From: JAFMDF01 sp965222705
GTDB taxonomy: Bacteria; Bacteroidota; Bacteroidia; Chitinophagales; Saprospiraceae
Assembly (NCBI GenBank): GCA_965222705.1
Contig: CBDCUO010000023.1
Location: 62,001-126,000 of the forward strand
DNA: 64,000 bases
Direction: 5' to 3'
Shown here in pieces: positions 7,459-17,873 of the stretch. A program made the position numbers and the translations under genes. Every line of letters begins with the position of its first letter. Within the stretch, counting starts at the first letter, position 1. Under the pieces are notes generated by a model that saw only the letters and a list, made by a program, of their open reading frames with translations, was not told where the DNA came from and ran no database searches.

Positions 7459-10400
7459 ATGAAAAATCATTTACCCTCTTTTGTATTATGGCTGTCTTGT
7501 TTGCTTTTAGTATCCTTATCTAATTTGGCTGCACAAAACGTGGCGGATAATTGGTGCCAAAAAGCGATAGATATTTCTTGCGGTACACCGCTAAATGACC
7601 AGACAACGGTAGGGGGAACGAATCAAATTGTAAAATATCCCGACTGTAATAATTATACCTTTGCTGGACCGGAAAAAGTGTATAAACTAGTCACAACTGC
7701 GGCCGGTGACCTTCAGGTGGATTTAACGATTCATACGAATTACCTAGACCTTGATATTTTATTATTAAAGGATGATTGTTCTACCGTCACTTGCCTTGAT
7801 CATAGCATCACTAGTAATGCCAATTCCAATAGAGAAAGGATTACTTATGCAAATGCCCCAGCAGGCACTTACTATATTGTTGTAGATAGTGAAAAGGATG
7901 AAGGTGCTTTCAATATTTTAGCCACCTGCGCTACCTCTACTCCCTGTAATTTGGAATACACCCTTAAGCCTTCTCATATTGGTTGCGGGGGTAGTAAAGG
8001 AGCCATTGAGGTAGATATCTCTTGGGGTATGGCACCTTTTAAGATAGAATGGGATAATTCTAATAATTCCGTTTGGGGAGAAAAAATCACCAGCAATAAA
8101 AAATATACTATCCCTAATTTAGCTGCCGGTATTTATACTGTAAAAGTAATTGATAGCAAAAGCTGCTTGAAAATGAAAACAGTGGAAATCAAAGATGCAG
8201 GAGGTGGTTTTTCTATCAATGTTCATTCGACTGATGCTGTATGCGGAGGTACCGGATTCATTAACATAGATATAACTGGCAGCAGTCCTCCCTATTGGAT
8301 TAGTGTCAAGGGACCGGTGAGCGGCACGGCACAGGCATATAGCAATAATACAGTTATCAAAGATATTCCTCCAGGTGATTATGAAGTGACGGTTGAAAAA
8401 GGCAATTGTACTAAAACAGCCTGGGTTACGGTCAAATCTTCTAATAAATTAGACTTCGTACTCGAAGCCAGTGATGCTTCCTGCAATGATTATGGATCTG
8501 TCTGGGTGACTATCAAATCCGGCACGCCTGACTTTACGGTCGAATGGTGGAGTCCGGGCATTTCTAAATGGGCGAAAACGGATAAGACCAGTTTCAAACT
8601 ACCCGACTTACCTCCGGGCGATTATACGGTCAAGATTACGGATGCCAAGGGCTGTGAAAAAGTTCAATACATTACCGTCAAAGGGTCAAGTGGGTTGGAT
8701 TTTGTACTCGAAGCCAGTGATGCTTCCTGCAATGATTATGGATCTGTCTGGGTGACTATCAAATCCGGCACGCCTGACTTTACGGTCGAATGGTGGGGTC
8801 CGGGCATTTCTAAATGGGCGAAAACGGATAAGACCAGTTTCAAACTACCCGACTTACCTCCGGGTGATTATACGGTCAAAATTACAGATGCCAAGGGCTG
8901 TGAAAAAGTTCAATACATTACCGTCAAAGGGTCAAGTGGGTTGGATTTTGTACTCGAAGCCAGTGATGCTTCCTGCAATGATTATGGATCTGTCTGGGTG
9001 ACTATCAAATCCGGCACGCCTGACTTTACGGTCGAATGGTGGGGTCCGGGCATTTCTAAATGGGCGAAAACGGATAAGACCAGTTTCAAACTACCCGACT
9101 TACCTCCGGGCGATTATACGGTCAAAATTACGGACGCCAAGGGTTGTGAAAAAGTTCAATACATTACCGTCAAAGGGTCAAGTGGGTTGGACTTTGTACT
9201 CGAAGCCAATGACGCTTCCTGCAATGATTATGGATCTGTCTGGGTGACTATCAAATCCGGCACGCCTGACTTTACGGTCGAATGGTGGGGTCCGGGCATT
9301 TCTAAATGGGCGAAAACGGATAAGACCAGTTTCAAACTACCCGACTTACCTCCGGGTGATTATACGGTCAAAATTACAGATGCCAAGGGCTGTGAAAAAG
9401 TTCAATACATTACCGTCAAAGGGTCAAGTGGGTTGGATTTTGTACTCGAAGCCAGTGATGCTTCCTGCAATGATTATGGATCTGTCTGGGTGACTATCAA
9501 ATCCGGCACGCCTGACTTTACGGTCGAATGGTGGGGTCCGGGCATTTCTAAATGGGCGAAAACGGATAAGACCAGTTTCAAACTACCCGACTTACCTCCG
9601 GGCGATTATACGGTCAAAATTACGGACGCCAAGGGTTGTGAAAAAGTTCAATACATTACCGTCAAAGGGTCAAGTGGGTTGGACTTTGTACTCGAAGCCA
9701 ATGACGCTTCCTGCAATGATTATGGATCTGTCTGGGTGACTATCAAATCCGGCACCCCCGACTTTACGGTCGAGTGGTGGGGTTCGGGTATTTCCAAATG
9801 GGCGAAAACGGATAAGACCAGTTTCAAACTACCCGACTTACCTCCGGGCGATTATACGGTCAAAATTACGGACGCCAAGGGTTGTGAAAAAGTTCAATAC
9901 ATTACCGTCAAAGGGTCAAGTGGGTTGGATTTTTCGCTTGAGGCTAGTTCTGCTTCTTGTAGTGCAAAAGGTTCTATCTGGGTAAGTATCAACTCTGGCA
10001 CGCCGGGTTTTACAGTAGAATGGTCAGGTCCTTCAGGTTCAAATTGGTTTAATACTAATAATACAGGTTTTCGTATTGAAGGGTTATTGGCAGGCGATTA
10101 TACGATTCATATTATCGATAAGCATGGCTGTAAAAAAACGCAATATATTACGGTTAAGGATGTGGGTGGCGATCTAGATTTTTCACTAGAAGCAAAAGCT
10201 GCTTCCTGTAATGACTATGGAGCTATTTGGGTAGAAATAAAAAATGGACATCCTGCTTTTACGGTTGAATGGTGGGGTCCTAATGTCTCTAAATGGGCTA
10301 AAACTGATTATAGAAGTTTCCAACTTAAAGATTTGCCTGCTGGGAACTATACAGTAAAAATTACGGACTCTAAAGGGTGTATGAACACGCAATATATCAC

Positions 10401-13400
10401 CATCGGTGGCGGGCAATCCGATTTGTCATTATCCCTTGAAGTCAATGACGCTTCTTGTGATAAAGACGGCAGAGTTTGGGTAACGATCAATGGTGGAACT
10501 GGCCCCTATCGCCTAAGTTGGTCGGGACCAATAAGCAATTATATTGACCTTAGCTCTAACGGTTATTCAATTGAAGGGTTAATAGCTGGCAATTATACCA
10601 TTTCTGTTTCAGATAAACATAATTGCTCTTTCGAGCAATATATTACCATTAGAAATACAGGAAGCAATCTTTCTTTATCATTAGAAGCAAATAAGGCTTC
10701 TTGTGGTCAGAACGGATACGTCTGGGTAACAGCAAGTAATGGTACGGCTCCTTATTACATTTCCTGGGAAGGACCTCGTAATGGAAACGCTTCTTCCAAT
10801 AACGGCGGTTACCAAATCAATGACCTTCCTGCCGGGCAATATAAAGTAACTGCCCATGATAAAAATAATTGTAAAACCGAAAGCTATGTAACGGTTTATG
10901 GCAGTGGACCATTTACACTAGAAGCCCAAAGCTCTGTGGCAGAATGTGATAAGGGTGGACAGATTTGGTTAACTATGAATGGTGGGGAAGCACCTTTCAG
11001 GATTAGCTTAGCTGGGCCAATGGTAGGCAGTACTTTAACCAGTGATTATCAATACCATTTTAGCAATTTGCCAGCAGGCGAATATACGATTACTGTAAAA
11101 GATAAAAATGATTGTATTGTCACTAAAAAAATTACTATAATTAGCAATAATAGTGGCATAGATTTTAGTTTAGAAGCTAATAATGCTCTTTGCGGACAAG
11201 GAGGTTCGGTTTGGGTCACCATCAATAGTGGGTCATCCACCTATGACATAAGTTGGTCGGGACCAACTTCTGGTGCAACCTCCACCGGTGAAAACGGCGC
11301 ACAAATCTCCAATTTGCCAAAAGGCACTTATTCCTTTACCGTCAAAGATAAGAACGGTTGTTCATCGAGTAAGTCCATTACTATCAATGACGCTTCTAGC
11401 AGTCTCTCTTTGTCCCTGGAAGCCAATAATGCTTCCTGCGGACAAAAGGGATCTATTTGGGTAACCATTGGAGGAGGTTCTCCGAATTATACGATAAGTT
11501 GGTCCGGCCCGACTTCTGGTTCTGCTACAGCTACTAGTACTGGTTATCAAATCACCAACCTCCCTGGAGGACTTTATCAGGTGTTTGTTAAAGACTATAA
11601 TGGTTGTGCCACTAATGAATCTATTCAAGTTGTTAATACAGGAAATAACGTTTCAGTCCACCTAGAAACCGTCAACGGCGTGGCTTGCGGATCAGGAGGC
11701 ATTGTCAATGTAACAATTAATAATGGTACGCCTAACTATACGATTAGCTGGACAGGACCTACTTCTGGCTCTGCAACGTCCAGTGATAATACATACCAAC
11801 TTAATGGCCTTAAAAACGGCGAATATACCGTTTCTGTATTAGATAAAAATGATTGCGGAGCTAGTAATAAGATTACTATTTATGATAGTGGGAGTGATTT
11901 GCAAGTGGCACTGGAAGCGAATAAAGCAATTTGCGGGAAGGGCGGTGCTATCTGGGTAACACTTAGCAATGGAGTTCCTAATTATACTGTTACTTGGTAC
12001 GGAGGCGGGGTGACTGGAAGTATCCAAATCAGCGATCCGAATTATCAAATCACTGGTTTACCTGTTGGAACCTACACGATAGAAGCTAAAGACGGCATTG
12101 GTTGTTCTACTGAAGCGACTGTAAATGTCAATGATGACGGTAGCGAGGTCAATTTTGGATTATCAACTACCAATGTCGCTTGCAATAAAAAAGGCAATAT
12201 TCAAGTAAATATCACAAGTGGCGGACCTGATTTTACAGTTAGTTGGTCTGGACCAACTTCCGGATCTCAGACCACCAGTAGCAATGGCTACCGCATCGAA
12301 AACCTACCTGCCGGCACTTATACAGTTACCGTAGAAGATGCCAATGGTTGTTCCAATAGCAAAGCAGTGGCCATTTCGGGAACGGGTTCAGATATATCTT
12401 TGAGTGCTAATGTAACTGGAGCTGCCTGTGATAAACCAAGTAGCATTCAGGTTACGGTATCTAATGGAGTCCCTAATTTTTCCATTAGTTGGTCAGGACC
12501 CGTTTCAGGCTCTATCTCCACGACAAATAATTCCCATACGATTACAGACCTACCAGCAGGGACTTATACCGTCTCTGTCATAGATGGCAATGGGTGTCAA
12601 AATGCTCAATCAGTTACCTTGCGATCCAGTAGTAATAACATCAATTTTACCCATGAAAGTAGTCCAGCAAGTTGCAATAGCTCGGGCTCTATCTGGTTAA
12701 CAATTATTGATGGCCAATCTCCTTATACCATTTCCTGGAGCGGTCCCGTTTCGGGCACTTCTACTTCTAGTGACGAAGGTGTACGGATTACTGGTTTGGT
12801 TGCAGGAGATTATACAGTAAGGGTCCAGGACTACAATAGTTGTGTGATTACACAAACCACCAAGATTTTAGATGAAGGTGGAGGTAGTAACAATGTCAAT
12901 TTTGCTTATAAAGCCCTTCCTGTCACTTGTAATGGTCCTGGATCTATCCTCTTAACGATGATTAGTGGTGCCGCGCCGTATTCCGTTTCCTATACAGGCC
13001 CTACGAATGGTTCAAGAGCATTTTCTACTCAGGAAATATTATTGGAAAATCTTCCAGAAGGGCCTTATACAGTCACTATAAACGATGCAAGTGGCTGTAG
13101 TGGACGCACCCAGGCGATCAACATAGAAAGCAATGTTGGCCCAATTACCGTAACCGGTGTTGCTAACAGCAGCGTTTGTGGAGGAAATGGAAGCGTTACA
13201 CTGAGCTATTCAGGAGATCGAGATCCCTATACCATTGATTGGGAAGGGCCTGTCAATGGAATGCACACTTTAAATGCTCAAACTTATACGGTCAATGATC
13301 TGCCAAGTGGCATTTATAAGTTCACCGTTACTGGATACGATGGCTGTAAAGGAGAAACTACGGTCACTGTTAGTAGTTCAGGTAACAATTTAAAAGCAGA

Positions 13401-15291
13401 TTTTAGCTATAATGTAAGTGGCAAAAAAGTCACTTTCACTAACCTTTCAACGGCAGGAAATTATACCTGGGACTTTGGGGACGGAAACAGCTCTACCGAA
13501 ACGGCTCCCGAGCATACTTTTGCCCAAAATGGTACTTATTATGTCTGCTTAACCGTTGCAAATGCCTGTGGTTCTGATTATAAATGTGAGAATATCGTAA
13601 TCAATGCATTGGACGGAGGTGGAGAAACTTCTGCACAAGTGGAAATGGGTGAAAAGTCTGGACCAAAAGGTGCTGTATTACAACTTCCCGTAAGAGTAGC
13701 CAACTGCTCCAGATTAGCCACTTTATCTGGTTCGATTAATATTCAAAATACCAATGTAGCCAAAGTCAATGGCTTAAGCCCAAGTGCTATCAGTCCTATT
13801 TATAATCCAAACAATCAGACGTTTAGTTATTTGGCTGCTGGTTTGGGTACAACAATCAATAGCGAAACCATCCTTTTTTATATCAATATAGAATTGATTG
13901 GAGAGGTTGGCGAGACCAGTGAGGTAGGCCTTTTTGACGGCCCTGTATCTTTAGAATTGACCTGCACAGAAAATGGTATCACAGATCCAGTCACTCCAAA
14001 TGTTACTCCCGGCAGGGTAGTCATCTCTAATCAATTGGATAGAGGGATACTTTCTGGTAATATTAAAACCTATTGGGGAGAGGGCATTGTAGATGCTATG
14101 GTAACAATTAAAAATGATGATTTTGAAAGTTATCCCATGACCAGTACGGAAGGGCAATACGCGGCTACTGAAGTTCCTATGGGATACGAATATTTGATCG
14201 AGCCTTCAAAAAATACCAATCCGGTCAATGGTTTATCTACTTTCGGTTTATTTATGGCTCAAAAATATTTATTGGGTAACAAACTAGAAGAAATCACTTC
14301 TCCTTATCAGGTCATTGCAATGGATGCCAATTGTAGTGGCGCTTTTACTACTTATGATTTATTTATCATGCAGCAATTATTGATTGGCAACTTGACAGAA
14401 TTTCCAGATTGCCCCTCTTGGGTATTCATCCCAGCAGATCACGAATTCCCAGCAGATTTTAGTGAAACCAATGTCTTTCCTTATCCAAGTACACATAATA
14501 TGATGCTGGATAAAGAAGATGCTGTAGTGGACTTCGTTGGTGTAAAAGTGGGAGATATTTTGGGAAGAGCCAATCCTGCAGCCGGTTCTTTCCGTGCTGC
14601 TGATGACCGTAATAGAAAAGTTATCCCATTACAAATAATTCATCAAGGAGTCAAGAGGGGAGAAATGGTCGAAATAGCTTTTAATAGTAGAGATTTCTAT
14701 GCCATTACTAGCTATCAATTAGGTCTCAACTATGATGCTCAAGTACTAGAGTTTTTGGAATTTATCCCCAATAAGGAAAATGAATTATCTACTACCGTAG
14801 CTGGAATTATGCGCAATCAATTGACCATCAGTTGGTTTCATCCACAAGGAAGAGGCTTGAGTCTTAATAAGCACGATGATTTATTCACCTTGAGGTTCAC
14901 TGCCAGGCAAGATATAGAAAATGTAGCTGAATTATTGACAATCATTAATGATCGTCTCCATTCAGAAGCACATAATGAATCGCAAGATGCCTATCACTTC
15001 ACGCTGCAAACAAAAGGAACAGAAAAATTAAGCTCTTTTGAGCTACACCAAAACACACCAAATCCATTCCATACTAGTACCAACATTGCAGTAGAACTAC
15101 CAGCAGCCATGGACGCTCAAATCATTGTCCAAGACCACTTTGGCAGAATGATTCAAACGCAATGGCAGTCTTTCGAGCAGGGAACTAATGTCTTCTCTAT
15201 CAACCGAGAAGGCTTGGTATCTGGTGTTTATTATTATACGGTAAAAGCCGGTGAGTTTGTAGCAACTAAACGAATGCTGATAGTAGAATAA
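7459..15291 (+). CDS. giant SprB-repeat surface protein with PKD, dockerin-like and T9SS type A sorting domains
   Basis: I start the gene at the ATG at 7459 (2610 residues) because a signal peptide begins there (MKNHLPSFVLWLSCLLLVSL, likely cleaved near AAQ); a TTG two codons earlier is less likely. Residues about 28-155 resemble a PPC-type beta domain. From about 160 to 1970 there are 22 SprB-like repeats, each ending in a pattern such as LPAGTYTVTVEDANGC. A PKD domain follows (YTWDFGDGNSS, about 1977-2055), then a cohesin-like beta domain, a regulatory-like beta domain plus dockerin-like DANCSGAFTTYD, a second cohesin-like domain, and a T9SS type A tail (HQNTPNPFHTSTNI to the end). SprB-type proteins act as adhesins in gliding; here adhesion at the cell surface is the best guess. 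Six central repeats are nearly identical. Confidence 0.9.
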   Translation: MKNHLPSFVLWLSCLLLVSLSNLAAQNVADNWCQKAIDISCGTPLNDQTTVGGTNQIVKYPDCNNYTFAGPEKVYKLVTTAAGDLQVDLTIHTNYLDLDILLLKDDCSTVTCLDHSITSNANSNRERITYANAPAGTYYIVVDSEKDEGAFNILATCATSTPCNLEYTLKPSHIGCGGSKGAIEVDISWGMAPFKIEWDNSNNSVWGEKITSNKKYTIPNLAAGIYTVKVIDSKSCLKMKTVEIKDAGGGFSINVHSTDAVCGGTGFINIDITGSSPPYWISVKGPVSGTAQAYSNNTVIKDIPPGDYEVTVEKGNCTKTAWVTVKSSNKLDFVLEASDASCNDYGSVWVTIKSGTPDFTVEWWSPGISKWAKTDKTSFKLPDLPPGDYTVKITDAKGCEKVQYITVKGSSGLDFVLEASDASCNDYGSVWVTIKSGTPDFTVEWWGPGISKWAKTDKTSFKLPDLPPGDYTVKITDAKGCEKVQYITVKGSSGLDFVLEASDASCNDYGSVWVTIKSGTPDFTVEWWGPGISKWAKTDKTSFKLPDLPPGDYTVKITDAKGCEKVQYITVKGSSGLDFVLEANDASCNDYGSVWVTIKSGTPDFTVEWWGPGISKWAKTDKTSFKLPDLPPGDYTVKITDAKGCEKVQYITVKGSSGLDFVLEASDASCNDYGSVWVTIKSGTPDFTVEWWGPGISKWAKTDKTSFKLPDLPPGDYTVKITDAKGCEKVQYITVKGSSGLDFVLEANDASCNDYGSVWVTIKSGTPDFTVEWWGSGISKWAKTDKTSFKLPDLPPGDYTVKITDAKGCEKVQYITVKGSSGLDFSLEASSASCSAKGSIWVSINSGTPGFTVEWSGPSGSNWFNTNNTGFRIEGLLAGDYTIHIIDKHGCKKTQYITVKDVGGDLDFSLEAKAASCNDYGAIWVEIKNGHPAFTVEWWGPNVSKWAKTDYRSFQLKDLPAGNYTVKITDSKGCMNTQYITIGGGQSDLSLSLEVNDASCDKDGRVWVTINGGTGPYRLSWSGPISNYIDLSSNGYSIEGLIAGNYTISVSDKHNCSFEQYITIRNTGSNLSLSLEANKASCGQNGYVWVTASNGTAPYYISWEGPRNGNASSNNGGYQINDLPAGQYKVTAHDKNNCKTESYVTVYGSGPFTLEAQSSVAECDKGGQIWLTMNGGEAPFRISLAGPMVGSTLTSDYQYHFSNLPAGEYTITVKDKNDCIVTKKITIISNNSGIDFSLEANNALCGQGGSVWVTINSGSSTYDISWSGPTSGATSTGENGAQISNLPKGTYSFTVKDKNGCSSSKSITINDASSSLSLSLEANNASCGQKGSIWVTIGGGSPNYTISWSGPTSGSATATSTGYQITNLPGGLYQVFVKDYNGCATNESIQVVNTGNNVSVHLETVNGVACGSGGIVNVTINNGTPNYTISWTGPTSGSATSSDNTYQLNGLKNGEYTVSVLDKNDCGASNKITIYDSGSDLQVALEANKAICGKGGAIWVTLSNGVPNYTVTWYGGGVTGSIQISDPNYQITGLPVGTYTIEAKDGIGCSTEATVNVNDDGSEVNFGLSTTNVACNKKGNIQVNITSGGPDFTVSWSGPTSGSQTTSSNGYRIENLPAGTYTVTVEDANGCSNSKAVAISGTGSDISLSANVTGAACDKPSSIQVTVSNGVPNFSISWSGPVSGSISTTNNSHTITDLPAGTYTVSVIDGNGCQNAQSVTLRSSSNNINFTHESSPASCNSSGSIWLTIIDGQSPYTISWSGPVSGTSTSSDEGVRITGLVAGDYTVRVQDYNSCVITQTTKILDEGGGSNNVNFAYKALPVTCNGPGSILLTMISGAAPYSVSYTGPTNGSRAFSTQEILLENLPEGPYTVTINDASGCSGRTQAINIESNVGPITVTGVANSSVCGGNGSVTLSYSGDRDPYTIDWEGPVNGMHTLNAQTYTVNDLPSGIYKFTVTGYDGCKGETTVTVSSSGNNLKADFSYNVSGKKVTFTNLSTAGNYTWDFGDGNSSTETAPEHTFAQNGTYYVCLTVANACGSDYKCENIVINALDGGGETSAQVEMGEKSGPKGAVLQLPVRVANCSRLATLSGSINIQNTNVAKVNGLSPSAISPIYNPNNQTFSYLAAGLGTTINSETILFYINIELIGEVGETSEVGLFDGPVSLELTCTENGITDPVTPNVTPGRVVISNQLDRGILSGNIKTYWGEGIVDAMVTIKNDDFESYPMTSTEGQYAATEVPMGYEYLIEPSKNTNPVNGLSTFGLFMAQKYLLGNKLEEITSPYQVIAMDANCSGAFTTYDLFIMQQLLIGNLTEFPDCPSWVFIPADHEFPADFSETNVFPYPSTHNMMLDKEDAVVDFVGVKVGDILGRANPAAGSFRAADDRNRKVIPLQIIHQGVKRGEMVEIAFNSRDFYAITSYQLGLNYDAQVLEFLEFIPNKENELSTTVAGIMRNQLTISWFHPQGRGLSLNKHDDLFTLRFTARQDIENVAELLTIINDRLHSEAHNESQDAYHFTLQTKGTEKLSSFELHQNTPNPFHTSTNIAVELPAAMDAQIIVQDHFGRMIQTQWQSFEQGTNVFSINREGLVSGVYYYTVKAGEFVATKRMLIVE
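8449..9924 (+). repeat. six tandem 246-bp SprB repeat units
   Basis: Units start at 8449, 8695, 8941, 9187, 9433 and 9679, each encoding 82 residues from LDFVLEA to the GSSG linker. Silent markers (GGTGATTATACGG...ACAGATGCC against GGCGATTATACGG...ACGGACGCC) alternate so that units 2-3 and 4-5 share endings, giving a 492-bp second-order period. The seventh unit, from 9925, is already diverged. Confidence 0.95.
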
Positions 15292-15310
15292 GCCTAATCC
15301 ATTTCAAAGA

Positions 15311-15343
15311 GGCAAGGACCAACCCTATAAGTTGGCCCTTGCC
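15311..15343 (+). terminator. hairpin terminator after SprB-repeat gene
   Basis: GGCAAGGACCAAC (15311-15323), a 7-base loop, then GTTGGCCCTTGCC (15331-15343): a 13-bp stem with one mismatch, 20 bases after the stop codon. Only a short T-rich tail follows. It may serve both this gene and the convergent radical SAM gene. Confidence 0.65.
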
Positions 15344-15460
15344 TTCTCACTTGGATTTACAATCTAATTACATACTTAGAGAGGAATTATAATTTAATTC
15401 CTTATTGTTATCAGTTTTGGGAATGGAATAGCCTTCAGGTGTAACTTGGAGGCATTCTTT

Positions 15461-16522
15461 TTAAAATAGTTTTAATTGAGGTGTTTTAAAATTTGCGTGT
15501 AAATCTAAGTTATAAGGAATTCTTTTAGCACCTTTTAAGTACAGTTGCCGAGCAATGCGAAACTGTTCTTTGATAATAGCTGCTGTATTTCCCTCGCCAC
15601 TCATTCGCTTGCCAAAGCGACTTTCATTCAGCCGACCATTTCGACAGGATTTTATCCCATTGAGTACTTTTTCCGCTCGGTCGGGCATCGCTTTTCGAAT
15701 CCAGTCTTCAAAAATAGCCGCCACATCTCCATTTAGCCGAACCAAAGTATGACCCACTCCATTTGCTCCTAAATCCGCAACGGTTTTGACTAATTTCAAA
15801 ATTTCTGTGTCATTTAACCCAGGAATAATGGGTGCCATCATAACCATGACCGGAACATTATTTTCGGCTAAAGTCTGGACTGTTTTTAAGCGATTAGCAA
15901 TCGTTGCTGTACGAGGTTCTAAGAAGCGCCGAAGCGCTTCTCTAAGCGTAGTAATCGAAATAGCCACATGCACTAATTGGTGCTTCGCTAAGTTTTTCAA
16001 AATATCCAAGTCCCTTAAAATCAGGCTGTTCTTGGTAATTACACTTACCGGATGCCGATATTTCCAAAAGGTTTTTAAAATAGATCGGGTGATTTCCAAT
16101 TTGCCTTCTATGGGTTGATAGCAGTCTGTGTTGCCAGAAAGCATCACGGGGGTAGCTTTCCATTTTGGCTTTTTTAATTGAGCTTCCAATAGGGCGGCGG
16201 CATTCTTCTTAACCAATATCTTACTCTCAAATTCGAGTCCTGCCGAATAGCCCCAGTAATTATGAGTATTACGTGCATAACAATAAATACAACCGTGCTC
16301 ACAGCCCTGGTAGGGGTTCATGGAATATTCGCCAGGAATATCAGGGCTGGTCACCTTGTTGAGAATTGTTTTAGGATAAACCGCTATATAGTCGGTTTTG
16401 ATTTCTGCTTTATTTTCCAATTCCCAGTCAATGGGATTTTCATCATAAATCAAGTTATGAAATCGGTTGGCTGGATTGATTTGGGCACCTCTGCCTTTGA
16501 GAAAAGTGGGTGGCGGTTTCAT
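15461..16522 (-). CDS. PA0069-family radical SAM protein
   Basis: The 353-residue protein carries the radical SAM cluster motif CEHGCIYCYAR with Cys74, Cys78 and Cys81, preceded by MNPYQGC, the layout of the spore-photolyase-like PA0069/Rv2578c group. Further matches are VMLSGNTDCYQPIE, the ITKNSLILRDLDIL strand and a Pro-rich APIIPGLND segment. It should bind a [4Fe-4S] cluster and S-adenosylmethionine; the substrate of this family is not established. Length is usual for the family. It is convergent with the SprB-repeat gene and divergent from the 2TM gene. Confidence 0.88.
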   Translation of the reverse strand: MKPPPTFLKGRGAQINPANRFHNLIYDENPIDWELENKAEIKTDYIAVYPKTILNKVTSPDIPGEYSMNPYQGCEHGCIYCYARNTHNYWGYSAGLEFESKILVKKNAAALLEAQLKKPKWKATPVMLSGNTDCYQPIEGKLEITRSILKTFWKYRHPVSVITKNSLILRDLDILKNLAKHQLVHVAISITTLREALRRFLEPRTATIANRLKTVQTLAENNVPVMVMMAPIIPGLNDTEILKLVKTVADLGANGVGHTLVRLNGDVAAIFEDWIRKAMPDRAEKVLNGIKSCRNGRLNESRFGKRMSGEGNTAAIIKEQFRIARQLYLKGAKRIPYNLDLHANFKTPQLKLF

Positions 16523-16704
16523 TTTTAAACAATTTTTTTGTCAAAAATACAAAAAATATATTTTGTTTTAAAATGAAACTCAAATTTTGTAAATGAAAAG
16601 TTAATAACACCCATTAATTTCATAAAAAAATCAATACAAACAACTTGCCTTAGCATTTGGACGTTTTATCAAAGAGCAATTATTCATTCCCAAAAAGAGC
16701 AATT

Positions 16705-17103
16705 ATGGATCACCGACTCTACAAAACCGCTTATAAAAGGGTATTAGAAAAAAAATTTTTCTTCCGACACCTCCTCGTTTTTGTGATCGGGAACTTCCTC
16801 TTATTTTTTATCAGCCTCAATTCCTGGACACCGGGCTTTTTTTATTTACTTACGCTTATCTGGATGCGAATACTGGCCATACACTTCAAAAATGCTTATC
16901 CTGAAGTAGCCGCCAACTTTAGATTTAATAACGAATATGAAGAAGACAAGGCGATTAAAAAAGAAATGAAACGACTAAAAAAACTGCAAAAACAAAAGCA
17001 AAAACAGCTAATCCAAAACACCGCCCCAAAAGAAAGTTTACCACTCAAACCTGCTTATGCTAAAAGCAAACCAAAGAATTACGAAGATTCAGACCTGGTA
17101 TAA
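16705..17103 (+). CDS. 2TM domain protein
   Basis: The 132-residue protein has an N-terminal 2TM domain: two closely spaced membrane helices (FRHLLVFVIGNFLLFFISL and the following FFYLLTLIWMRILAI) and a short amphipathic region. The C-terminal third is a highly charged Lys/Gln coiled-coil-like segment. I prefer the ATG at 16705 (MDHRLYKTAYKRV), because the upstream TTG frame adds 16 residues without family similarity. 2TM domains often accompany LytS-type histidine kinases in Bacteroidota, and this gene is convergent with such a system, so a role in membrane signalling is plausible but unproven. Confidence 0.75.
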   Translation: MDHRLYKTAYKRVLEKKFFFRHLLVFVIGNFLLFFISLNSWTPGFFYLLTLIWMRILAIHFKNAYPEVAANFRFNNEYEEDKAIKKEMKRLKKLQKQKQKQLIQNTAPKESLPLKPAYAKSKPKNYEDSDLV

Positions 17104-17107
17104 TTTT

Positions 17108-17857
17108 TTACCTAAATTGCTTTAAAAAAACGCTTTTCCGAGCATTTGCCACCGGAATCTCTTTTCCATTCTCCATAAAAACAGAGCCGCCTTTACCTTT
17201 TACATATCGTTTTACATATTCCAAATTGATTAGGTAAGACCGATGCACCCGACAAAAACGATAGGTAGAAAAGGTGTTTTCATAAAACTTTAGTTTCCGA
17301 CAAATCAGTGATTTTTTTTTGCTGGTAAAATAAAAACAAGTAAAATTATCTTGAGCTTCGCAATACAAAATATCGGATAACTTGACTACCTCAAAGCCGT
17401 CCATTAGGGGTAGCACCACCTTCTGTTGCTGGGTATTCAAGGCGCTAAGGTTTTCCAATAAAATTCTGGACTGTTGGATTTTTTTATTTTGAAAAATGGC
17501 CTCAATTGCTTTATTGACCGCTCCTATTAATTCTTCAATGTTTAGAGGCTTCAGTAGATAATGGACCGCGCTTAGATTAAAAGCCTGTACGGCATATTGG
17601 TCAAAAGCCGTAATAAAAATGATTTCAAAATCAATCGAATCCAATTGCTCCAATAAATCAAAGGCATTGCCATAAGGCATTTCTATATCCAGAAAAACCA
17701 GTTCTGGTTGGTGAATTGCAATAGCAGCTTGGGCTTCTTTGATATTTGCACATTCCCGAACAATACTAACCGATTGGCAGTATTTGCCGATATAATTGCG
17801 AAGCGTTTCCCGACTATCCTGTTCGTCATCAACGATTAGAGCAACTATTTTTTTCAT
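17108..17857 (-). CDS. LytTR-family response regulator
   Basis: The 249-residue protein has a receiver domain (acidic pair Asp10/Asp11, phospho-acceptor Asp57 in LVFLDIEMP, Thr83 and Lys103 in HYLLKP) and a C-terminal LytTR DNA-binding domain (about 145-249, with FCRVHRSYLINLEYV and the VANARKSVF end). It should bind direct-repeat promoter sites when phosphorylated. The partner kinase is the next gene upstream in the transcription direction. The two genes are separated by 190 bases, nearly all of it a MITE-like element, rather than the tight spacing usual for such pairs. Confidence 0.92.
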   Translation of the reverse strand: MKKIVALIVDDEQDSRETLRNYIGKYCQSVSIVRECANIKEAQAAIAIHQPELVFLDIEMPYGNAFDLLEQLDSIDFEIIFITAFDQYAVQAFNLSAVHYLLKPLNIEELIGAVNKAIEAIFQNKKIQQSRILLENLSALNTQQQKVVLPLMDGFEVVKLSDILYCEAQDNFTCFYFTSKKKSLICRKLKFYENTFSTYRFCRVHRSYLINLEYVKRYVKGKGGSVFMENGKEIPVANARKSVFLKQFR

Positions 17858-17873
17858 TTTTGAAATTACCTAA

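Noticed and set aside
8449..9924. Regular direct repeats that might suggest a CRISPR array
   Set aside because: The period is 246 bp, the repeats are in frame and encode SprB domains, and there are no short unique spacers or cas genes.
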